From: Saxidomus purpurata
Taxonomy: Eukaryota > Mollusca > Bivalvia > Venerida > Veneridae
DNA length: 64,000 nt
Assembly (NCBI GenBank): GCA_022818135.1
Contig: JAFMSR010000017.1
Span: forward strand, 10,642,486 to 10,706,485
Direction: 5' to 3'
A program made the position numbers and the translations under genes. How positions within the stretch are numbered: the stretch's first letter is position 1; every line of letters begins with the position of its first letter. This document shows positions 48,321 to 58,101 of this stretch, piece by piece. The notes under the pieces are model-generated. The model did no database searches and was not told where the DNA came from. It was given only the letters and a program-made list of their open reading frames with translations.

Positions 48321-51300
48321 TTATTGGGAATCACTTTTTACAAAGTTAAAGAGAATTTCGTCTCCAGGCGATGGTATATAATCACTCACACCTGAAAATG
48401 TGAAAGCATAACCTTACAATACTTAACACTTCTGTAAAGTATGTTTATCTAAATAACACTGAATATTATAATCATAGGAAAACAGACGCGCTGCAATTTT
48501 ACCTTCAAATGTGTCTCTATGCACACGTGTACACTTACTCATGATTGCAGTTCAAACTGGGCAAAGATTGTGTAACAAACAGTCGATAACATCATGAATG
48601 AAGAAACGCACATGGAACAAGAAATATAAACAAAGATTACAAGACAATTTTCAGCGTGATAAGTTTCACAAATCTTGGCACTTTGGTGACAGATAAAAAA
48701 GAATATTTGTAGTCTTACCAACTAAAGGTCCGGAGAAATTTGAGAACTCCCAGTAGGTTTTGTCGTCATTCCAGTTACCCTTAACATTGTTGATGGAATC
48801 AATGAGGTAACCATACGGTGGGGTAAACGTTGCAGAGAACCTAATTCAATGGAAAATCGTACTCAAATTTCCCAATTAATTAGCATTATAGTTTTTCCGT
48901 TACTAAGCATTGTACTTTTTGTGTTACAATGTAATTAGTTGAAAATGTAACTCAAGTTCTTTATTTAATTCGCATTGAATACAAAGAATTATTAGTTTTA
49001 CAAAGTGGCTCTTACAATACTTCCTTACCTAGTATTTGACAACTACCTTTTAAAGCAGATTTCAGTTCAAGTGGAATATTTTGAATACAGTGTACCCTGT
49101 AAAAAGCATCGAATTACGGGTTTCGTCTTGCTATGTTTTTAATATGAAAATTTGAACTACCTTAAGTTTGTGATTCCTATGCATGCATATAATACAGACA
49201 TTAGATGGGTCACGTTAATATTATTGTTTAGAACTACAGTAGTCGGAACGTAACAGTTGTCAAAATTTGCGTATATCGTGCGTGTAACGTGCATATAACG
49301 TGCGTGCGCTCATCGTGTATTTTGTCAATCGTATATCGTGTATCATATCGTATCATTCATCGTGCAACGTGCACCATATACTGTACACGAAATACGATAC
49401 ACGATTCCCGGTGCACGATAGGCCTATACGGTATACGATTCGATGTTTTATTCAGTCGTTAATTGTTTCACTAAGCGTGTACACCTCCACAAAAAGAAAT
49501 AAAGTGCTGACTTCACATTGTATTATGTTGTATTCGCCAGTGCAATACGGACAATTACGACTTCCGGGACAGGTTAAAGTCAGAGCAAAAAATAATAAAA
49601 TAATTGTACAGTACCTTATTTAAATTGCATCTTGTTTAGGATAATCCATGTAATTGTTATAAAAATAATCGCCACTCGAAACACATAAAAAATTGAATGA
49701 TTTGTTGAAAAGATAATTATGTTGACTGTCAAAAAGACATATGGATATTGTCTTTCGTGTAGTGGCGTTTTAAAGATAGTTGTTGACCACAATTAACTTC
49801 CGCTCATTTTCTCGCACCTCAGGATCAATATTCAAATTTGACACTTACTGTAATTTATTTCGCACCTAGGTAATCTATGGACATTTGTAACTTTCCGAAG
49901 TCTTTTTGCAATTGTGTAGGTGCGAAGCCTGTAATTAATTGGTCTTATTATTTTGGTCTCATTAATTAAAACTGTATAAGGAAAACAAATTGTTAAAGAG
50001 AATCAAAACAAAGAGATTTGATGGGAAAAAAATTTAAGTAAGTAAAAAGTCAAAAGTAATCGTAAAACGTGTACTCCGTCTAACGCGTAGCGTGCAGCGT
50101 GCGCCTCGTATATCGTTCATATCGTGTATCGTTCTGAATCGTGTACTGTGTATTTACCGTACGTGTAACGTGCATACATCGTGCGTACATCGTGCGTGTA
50201 TCGTGCGCTCCGTGTGACAACTGTTACGTTCCGACTACTGTATTGGCGGCGAGCCTCTCGTGTGGTTATCAGTTGTCAGCGAATTGTTGGTTAATGCGAT
50301 TATTTCTGCATAATAATTATATCTACGCATTCTGATATTTTGTGGCCATCAATTCAAAAGCTCTTAAAATTCTACAGGTCCACAAATTGCACCGTTCCGC
50401 CCAAAACATCACTTACAGTATATCAGAGATAAATACTTCTGTCATGAAAATTCACAGCTTTTGTCTGAACAATTATGTTTGTTGCATTACGATGACAAAG
50501 ATGTGAGGTACATTCTGGACTTTGTCGGATACGGGTTGACATATGTTTAAGATACCTTTCAAACTGCGTCGGGTTTATCATCACAGAGTCTTCCATATAT
50601 CTTATAAATGGTGCACTATCGTCACGGCAGATTTTCAGCTTCATGCTTTCACGGAAAAATGGTTGTTGTATCATGTTGCTTATTGTGTACGTAAAGTACC
50701 CACTTACATCTCCGCATGACTTGTCTCTGGAAATTTTCATAACGTTTAGAATATTTAATTTCTCAGTAGTTTTCTTAAATGTATTATTGAATATACCTGC
50801 AGGCATACCATTGGGTTAAAATCTTAATCACATTGAAACGTAGTGACTATTTTTCCGTAGTAAGTTGATACCAATAATGTTATACAGTGATAGTGCTTAT
50901 CAAGTATGTCGAACCTATAAGGAAACTGTGTTACATTATATATTTTTCCGGTGGCTTATCAAAATAATGACGATGTATTATTACCAGATAACTTCACTGT
51001 TTATTCAATGAAATTTCAACATCTTTTACCCGGATTAAAGTCAAACAAGAATACCAAGCACATTGAATGCTGGAAACAACACAACGATGATATCTTTAAA
51101 ATGACGCCATGTGTGTTATGATTTATGGTGATTTTTCCCGCAATATTAGACATTTTATAAAACAAACTCAACAGAAGTAGAATTTTACATATAGAATAAA
51201 CATCATAATTGTTGATATCGATGTAATATCAAGTTAATTTCCCCGTTGTTATTTTCAGTCGTGGCTGTGCCACTCGTGAATATATCACGCTTCTTGTGCC

Positions 51301-52338
51301 TACTCGGTGTAATTATAACGTGATATTATATCGAAACCAACAATTATTCTTTATGCATTGTTATTGCATCAGGGCTTTCATTAGCATGTATATACTAATT
51401 AAGGTTTTGGTAGTTGGGTATATGTTGTTTTTTTGTTAGAATACAAAGCAAGTTGTTCCATGTTATATAAATCGATCTCGAGGCAAAACCAAAGATCGAA
51501 CCGATTTCTTGTACGATTTAGTTAGTGCTAGCCGTTTTCGCTGTGCCGATTCTTTTTATAACAAGGAATATTCAAGTTATCAAGTTCGTGTCTTTAACCT
51601 TAAGTATGATCGCCATTTTCGTAATCAAGAAGAGACAAAGTTTTTGATACTTTAATGTGCTCTGCAATATTCACACTTGCATGCAAACCAAAATAATAAG
51701 GTAATTTCTTCAATATACTACCTTCAAACACTTTACAGAAAATGTCAACTACAATGAAATCGGGAAAGAGCTATACGCAGAAATATTAAAGTAATAATAA
51801 GAAAACATATACAATACTCTACGGCCGAAAATGTAATAGTTTACTTTAATGATGACGTGGAAATGTCGAAGAATGTTTACATTCACTGGCCCGGAAATAA
51901 ACGAATTTCAATCTTCCATGTTTACAAATATTGACGTGGAAATATCTAATGTTTCAGCATTTGCCGCAAAATCGTCCAAGATTACAATGATTGACGCAGA
52001 AATGTTTATGTTTACTCTGATTGAAGACTTAACTGACGTTTTTACGTAACCAACTTTATTCTTGACATGATTGCTCTTTTCTCGTCTTTCCAATATTTCT
52101 ATTTGTTCGTGTATTGAAAACATTGTATAAAAATTCAAAAGGAAACTCATACTATACTGAAATACAATGTATAGTCAAAATGCTATACTTTTAATGTACA
52201 AAGGCAACATATTTAAATTTGTTTCTTCTTCTTCGATGTTAATTAAAGCAACCAATTATTGTTTTAACATATTTACCTATAGCTCCAGGCTGCTGTTGCA
52301 GTTACACATAAAACCAATACAACAAATCTTACGTCCAT
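48321..52338 (-). CDS. Copy C: DUF4430 paralogue with truncated tail
   Basis: Exons 52277-52338, 50556-50726, 48719-48840 and 48321-48391 on the minus strand give 141 residues. The first two exons match copies A and B in length. Exon 3 is one codon shorter at its 3' end, and its acceptor is ATTAG. The signal peptide is MDVRFVVLVLCVTA-like. The core motifs PPYGYLIDSINNV, DKTYWE and DYIPSPGD are present. In exon 4 a TCA serine codon of A/B reads TAA, so the protein ends at …KSDSQ and loses 15-16 residues, including both C-terminal cysteines (one is replaced, one is beyond the stop). A second in-frame TAA follows four codons later. The DUF4430 core is complete, so a shorter functional protein is possible; early pseudogenisation is the alternative. 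A 1-kb mariner-type element sits in intron 2. Confidence 0.75.
49237..50240. mobile_element. Mariner-type non-autonomous transposon in intron 2 of copy C
   Basis: A 1004-bp element with perfect 26-bp terminal inverted repeats (49237-49262 and 50215-50240), starting CAGTAGTCGG, flanked by TA on both sides (49235-49236, 50241-50242). TA duplication plus CAGT ends suits the Tc1/mariner superfamily. Next to each terminus are 150-200 bp of degenerate CGTGCGTGTA / CGTATATCGTG arrays. No transposase frame was found inside. The matching site in copy A ('gaactattggcgagcc', about 33757-33772) is the empty target with a single TA. Confidence 0.9.
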
Positions 52339-52858
52339 CCTGCAAGGTTTCAACAGTTCATACAAAGAAGTGATTTTTAGACAAAGGCGTAGATGATACT
52401 TTCATATAAATAATTGTATATAAAAATAAATTCTAGTTTATGGTCACATTAATTTCGTGATATATTCAACTTAAAATCTAGGACATTGTCTATTAATACG
52501 GTCAAGATCACTGACCTCGCACCTTGTTTTGTCACGCCTGTACTTATTAAATTTAATATCTTATTTATCAGATTATCCCCTTCATTGTTTGTGAAACATC
52601 TATATATAAATGAACTTACTGTATACTTAAAGTCATTTGACATATAGTATATATTCTGCAGTGGAAATCAGTTTTCAATTAGTGGGAAGAGCTATCCATC
52701 ACCACTTTTTCTAGAGTTAATAACACGAAGTCTTTAAACTACAAGAAATGGTTTTATCTTGTTCGTAAACAGTCATTGTAATCTTGATATTCTGATATTT
52801 CAAGACCTACAATACAATACAATACAATACAATACAATACAATACCTTATGTATGTTA
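52339..52858. repeat. Upstream flank of copy C
   Basis: 52490-52600 matches the upstream flank of copy A (35540-35640: 'tttgtca.gcctgtactt', 'ttcattgtttgt'), and 52625-52745 matches 41750-41900. An (AATAC)n microsatellite stands at about 52807-52845. No gene. Confidence 0.5.
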
Positions 52859-53228
52859 TTAAAGGGGTACTCCCTACATCTAGCAGATTATATTCTCGAA
52901 ACATAAATTATGTGTTCAATGAACGTAAAATGATAAATAAATACAATTTCATACAAGAACCTATGGCGAAAAATGCCTCATTTTACCACAATTAGTCAAT
53001 ATAGAGGCTATAAATCGCATCCACCTATTAATTGTACAACAACAACTCTACATAGGTTATTGAATGGTTTACGGTACTGCAGTATATTTTAAACCGCTGA
53101 TTTTATCGATAATGACTAGGAATGCATATCTAAATCTTTCAGGTTCAGTTATAATACTTCCAAAGATTTTATTATTTATGTTTGGAGGTTATTTAGTTTG
53201 GCATCAGTAATAGGGTATGTTCCTTTAA
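52859..53228 (+). mobile_element. MITE, family T2, complete copy
   Basis: A 370-bp element bounded by TTAA. It opens TTAAAGGGGTACTCCCTACA and ends AGGGTATGTTCCTTTAA, an imperfect terminal inverted repeat. Four further copies in the window align with it in one or the other orientation. No coding capacity. Confidence 0.8.
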
Positions 53229-53473
53229 CAAAGTCAACATAAACTAGGTATAGCTTTAGACCGACTTAACAGCGTCGTAAATTATTTGTATAGTAATATA
53301 ATCACATTACTTGCTATTTTTTAAGTTAGAGCAAATAAATAAGATACAGAAACAAGTAATATACTACAAATATTAAACTACGTAGCAAACTACTATCAGA
53401 GGGAAAGTAAAAGTTGTGTGGAAATCGTTAGTTTCGACCTGCAGTGTGGGTCTTAAAACTGTCATAAAAAGGG

Positions 53474-53635
53474 AAAATAAAACACTTAACTGCAAAGAAT
53501 CACAATAATAGCGCCATCGATAAAAAATGAAAATAAAACACTTAACTGCAAAGAATCACAATAATAGCGCCATCGATAGAAAAATGAAAATAAAACACTT
53601 AACTGCAAAGAATCACAATAATAGCGCCATCGATA
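53474..53635. repeat. 56-57 bp tandem repeat, three copies
   Basis: Units begin at 53474, 53530 and 53587 ('aaaataaaacacttaac' to 'gcgccatcgata') and are nearly identical. The left paralogue (around 43770-43790) has only one unit, so the expansion postdates the duplication. Confidence 0.85.
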
Positions 53636-53769
53636 GGAAAGATTTAAAAACAATTATCTCTCCAAATTAGAGATGGAAAGAACTAGTATGACGCATAACA
53701 TAAGCTGTTTTCAAGCAAGCAGTACAATGAGTATTCCAATACTGTGATATGTTTAAGACCGAAAAGAAC

Positions 53770-54030
53770 AGGGACATACCTCTCCATCCCAGAAATTACA
53801 TAAGTAAGATTCATCTCTAAAATGCTGAGGAAACGAGTTCCAAAGTTTTGAAGCACTTTAACGGAAAGATCTGCTACCGTTGTTTGATGTTCTTACCTGA
53901 GGACGTTTAGCCATATGTGTGTACATAAACTAATAACTGTTATCTTTTATTGTTACTACTTCATGAAGATATAGCAGACGTTGCTTGTTAATTATTGTAT
54001 GAATTTCAAGAGCTATAGTCCCGCAAGGAA
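53770..54030 (-). pseudogene. LINE C-terminal fragment (right duplicate)
   Basis: Nucleotide-level match to 43976..44254 ('acctctccatccca', 'ttcatctctaaaatgctgagga', 'ttcatgaagat'), with extra substitutions that break the frame. It is the same dead LINE remnant carried along in the duplication. Confidence 0.6.
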
Positions 54031-54665
54031 ATAATGTGACAAAAGACCACTCATGACTGAACTAAATGTTATTAAAATGGTCTTTGTTTACAGGTACATG
54101 TACCTTTACTTACATTGTAAGGTTTACAGTTTTTTTTTCAAATCTGTTTTATTATTGCAGAGTTATCTTTAATACATGTTTAATTGTAAAATTCATTTAC
54201 ATTTCCTAGTGTGTTTGAACCAAATGCGAAACTGGGGTTAAGAACAAATTCAGGAATTTAAAAGAAATTCTTATGAGAAACGTTATTTCACAACCGGTAC
54301 AATATGAAAAGTTATTTAAAGACCCATTGCCAACTCGTAGTTTATCTTTATTCTTAATTCGGTTCGCTGAAAATTGCATCAAATTACAGAGGCATGAAAG
54401 GATTTAAAACGACATCCGACTTATATTAAAATGGTTAAGGTACAGAGATGTTCATGACTCTGAAACACGACAGCTTTACGGATGAAAGAGCCGTCACCTA
54501 CTTTAAAAGGATTAAAATGTTGCATTCTGTTACATTCTAGATATTGATTTCGAGAAAATGTCTTTCCTGGGTAACAATCTAGCGAGAAATATTCTTACCC
54601 AACATGCCTGCGTCTTTGACTTGATGAATTTCGATCAGTCAATAACGCACATTTTGAAAGGTTAA

Positions 54666-54934
54666 GGGCCTTCAACAGTTCCAAAGTGTGTGGGGAAGGT
54701 AGAAAAGTAAAAGTATCATAATCTCTCTAACGGCAAAATGCAGTTCAATAAAACTTTGCACAAATAAATGTTAGTAAAGTTTCTCCACATTACAAATGTT
54801 AATGAATGTTTGGACAGTATAGAAAAATAGCTTGACCTAAAAATTCCCTAAAATTCTATTTTTTATTGAACTGCATTTTGCCGTAAGAGAGATTTTTCTA
54901 CCTTCCCCACCCACTTTGGTACTGTGGAAAGCCC
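54666..54934. mobile_element. Foldback MITE with long inverted arms
   Basis: The two ends (GGGCCTTCAACAG… and …CTGTGGAAAGCCC) are inverted repeats, and the inverted similarity continues inward through 'ttccaaagtg', 'ggggaaggtagaaaa', 'tctct.acggcaaaatgcagttcaataaa' and their complements. That leaves a central unpaired part of about 100 bp. The paralogous site at about 44895-44905 reads 'aaggttaaatactg' with no insert, and here 'aaggttaa' and 'ataaatacta' flank the element, consistent with TAA or TTAA target duplication. Confidence 0.8.
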
Positions 54935-55010
54935 ATAAATACTATACAAGAAGTCACATAAATACATGTGCAAATACTAGCCATGGAAAGGACTTAACAA
55001 AAAGGAAAAA

Positions 55011-56740
55011 GAAAATACCCTACTTAAAGTTATATTACCCCTCAAAATTTCCATATCAAGTTATGATCAAGAACATATTCAATTTGAAAACTTTCTTCTG
55101 CAACTACACGCTCTCATTATTTCCTCCTACCAAGCACTAACGGCTCTGAAATGAAAAGAAGTCAAAATGAGTTTGATTTTTTCCATGTGCCCCATTGACA
55201 GTTGATCAATTGCTTTCCTTTTTGCCTCAATGTTACAAGTCATAGAGACTTATAAATTGCAACAATATGACAAGATTTAAAGGACTCTAATTAGTTTAGT
55301 TTATACTACTTTATTTTAGCTCGATCGTGAAGAAAGCTTGTAGCTTATCGAGTCATTCTCGAGTCCGCTTCCTGGTAATTTGCGTCAGTAATACCAGATA
55401 TTTCAGATTTGCCTTAATATTTCTTAATTTGTGCTGATTATATATGGTACTATATGGTACTATCCTAGTACTGGAACTTATATCTACAGAATTTAAAGCC
55501 GTAAATGCTATTTAAAAAACGGAGGAATGAAATAATCAGCGTTTGTTTTGTTTGAGTTTGTTACAGTTTTTTTGTTACAGCCGACTAGTGCTTAGTCTGT
55601 ATGCTCCGTTAAAAACTGCAAACTTTCTCCGAACAAGAGAAATGGCCGGAAAGTTGGGCTCCGTCCCAAATGTGAGGTTGCAGTGATTTAAAGTCAGCGA
55701 CTGAAACACTCGCCAACGGAGACGGTTAAAATGCACCGACCGAGTTTGATGTCAACTGAATAATTTGACGAAGATTTATCACAAACATAGTATAATATTC
55801 ATTATATTCAATAACCTACTTGTACCCAGTCCATTTTCAGTATTTGCGTAACGAGCTGGCTTACATGTTTCATCCTCTTCATCCGGTTAGAAATTCGTTT
55901 CTTCACCCGGTCAAAATCCGGAACATTTGGAGCGCCGCTATTGTGAGATCTGCAAATCAACGAACCAAATGGAGATTTACTCAAACTAGGTATCTTGGAA
56001 ATGTTCAGGTCAGAGAAAACACGTTATACAAAAGATATTCCAAAAGATTTTTTCAAAGAAATCATAATTTTTTTTCTATTTTAACATTAAGGCCTTTTTA
56101 TAAGTTCAATTTGTAAGGTACAAATGTACTGGCTCTGAAGTAACACCGGAGTTCTTTGAAACCACATTTGTCTCATAGGTTGTGGCAGGAACTCTACTAG
56201 AAAATATTTGTTTGAATATGTTATACACATTATATGTTATGCATCACCACAGCATGTAAAATTCGTTTCGCTTTAAGCTATACCATCCCCTCGCAATCAT
56301 TTCTGTTATCAGTGTTAACCCGTTATACTGCCGTTCTCATGAAAATATCACAAGCAGGTGAACGTTGAATTCAGCCAACGAAATGAAGCTTACTAAAAAC
56401 AATGGAAATGTCTGCCAATCAAACAAATGCAGCTTTCGAAAGCATTACCAAAAATGACTGAAGACGGGTTCGCATATGTTAGTGAAGAAGTATTCAAAAA
56501 AATGTTGGTAGAAAATTGCACTTCTGACACAAATAAATATAAAATAAGCCATTAAATATTTCAGCTCTTATCTTACTTAAAAGAATCTTTGCAGATTTGG
56601 AAAATCATGATAGGCATGCCTAGATAGAAATCTGCTGACATTTTTCCCGATTTATGAACAGAAAATTGTGATTGTCCCAAAGCAAAATTAAAAGGCTGTT
56701 GAAATATTTATTTCAATAAACAAGAGACTATATTGAACAT
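55011..56740. other. Non-coding stretch
   Basis: No gene supported. A short protein-like frame at about 56427-56555 (+), preceded by further readable codons and one stop, may be a remnant exon or transposon scrap, but it is only about 43 codons long. Confidence 0.35.
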
Positions 56741-57040
56741 TTAAAAGGACACTCCCTACATCTAGCATATCATATTCTCCAAACATACTAGTAAGTAGTG
56801 TGTTCAATGAATGTTAAATGATAAATACATACAATTTTACAAAACACCATGTATCGTAAAATACCCCATTTTAACACAAGTAATCGAAATAGACCTTCTG
56901 TAATAAATCACCATCCACCAAAATATTTTACAACAACTATTGAATTTTCAACGGTACTGCAACATATTTTAAACGCTGATTTTATCGATAATGACTGGAA
57001 TGTATAGCTCAAACTAAAGCGTAAGTGAGTGTCTCTTTAA
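56741..57040 (+). mobile_element. MITE, family T2
   Basis: TTAA at both edges. It opens TTAAAAGGACACTCCCTACA and ends with 'gtctctttaa'. Colinear with 52859..53228 but shorter by internal deletions. Confidence 0.75.
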
Positions 57041-57696
57041 CGCCGATTGTTTAAGTTAAAAATATTAGTTTCTTTCAGATAAAATTTGTAATGAGTAAAG
57101 CAGGTTAAACTTTGCTCATATTACAAAAAAATGTAGGAAGCTGACTCTGGAAAAGCAAAAACACAATTAATAATGAATGAGGAGTTGTCAATGGCTTATT
57201 CTAAACACAGTTCCGAGGCCCGCTGTGATACTTTTGTATCACCGTTTTTTTTTTTGTCGTATACTGTTGCAGTCATGCTATTAGTTTGTTATACATTGTT
57301 TATATTTGTCTAATTTCTAATTTATGTTTCTTATATAAAATTTGCATACACACACTATAAGTATCACATCATTATTTGCAACAAATAACTCAATGTAAGA
57401 TCCATTTATACAATTAAAAGTAAAACAAGTTTGGAAGTACCATAAATGAACTAACAAAACACTTGTGTCTTAATCATAAGGACAAACAGTAAAATACATT
57501 TATATATAAAAACATATATAGCTGGTACTATTTACTTGATACTTGAGACAGTGACTAAAATCTTTACAAAAGACACGCATCACCGAAGAAGGTCAGATAC
57601 TCATAAAATCCCTGCCTAAATAACATATAAAAGGTGTGTAAGTTAAATTTTAGTATTCGAAATCGATTTGGTGTCTATATGATTATATTTCTGATC
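57041..57696. other. Non-coding stretch with a repeat tail
   Basis: 57170-57245 ('caatggcttatt', 'cccgctgtgatac') resembles 1440-1500. It may be the 3' tail of the LINE whose coding fragment lies at 57697..57930. No gene. Confidence 0.35.
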
Positions 57697-57930
57697 TTAA
57701 ATGCATTTTTTTACAAATATTGCTACGTTTCTAATAATTGTTTTGTTTTCCATGTTTAAAAGTTCAATATATTTGTACATGCTTGGTGTAACCTGGTATC
57801 GTTTTCGAATATATTTCTTTCTTAAATCTTTGTATACTGCACATTTTATACCAAAATGGTATTTATCTTCCAAAGTGTGACATATAACCAATATTCGTTC
57901 ATCTAATGGTATTTTGTTGGTTTTGCACAC
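57697..57930 (-). pseudogene. LINE C-terminal fragment
   Basis: The minus-strand frame reads LDERILVICHTLEDKYHFGI, then KDLRKKYIRKRY, SMYKYIELLN and NKTIIRNVAIFVKK. A CxxC-like start, EDxxHF, then LYKDLRKKYI and a final helical segment are typical of the C-terminal end of invertebrate LINE ORF2. It lacks the rest of the protein. It lies 172 bp beyond the 3' end of the IgGFc-type gene, on the same strand. Confidence 0.65.
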
Positions 57931-58101
57931 CTACCAGCATCTATTCGTAATATATAAGCGTATTAATACCTGAACGAAAATAAGCAGACAAAATATATAC
58001 ATGTGCACTGCCTTGAACACTTATGACAATTTAAAACACATTAGGTCCATCTATCACAAAGTCTCACAACAGGCCATGACCTAATTATATATTTCAGTAG
58101 T

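Larger units (their letters stand above)
53237..55010. repeat. Segmental duplication, right copy (paired with 43500..45050)
   Basis: Colinear with 43500-45050, interrupted by a local 57-bp triplication (53474-53635) and by the foldback element at 54666..54934. Similarity fades after 'catggaaaggacttaaca' (about 54980-54998). It is the start of a fourth, truncated array unit; no DUF4430 exon follows it. Confidence 0.75.

Noticed and set aside
53470..53640. Possible CRISPR-like array (three repeats)
   Set aside because: The repeats are contiguous without spacers in a eukaryotic context; a simple tandem triplication explains them.
56427..56555. Short protein-like plus-strand frame (…MTEDGFAYVSEEVFKKM…)
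   Set aside because: Only about 43 codons, with a stop just upstream and no clear splice sites; could be a remnant but is not supported as a gene.
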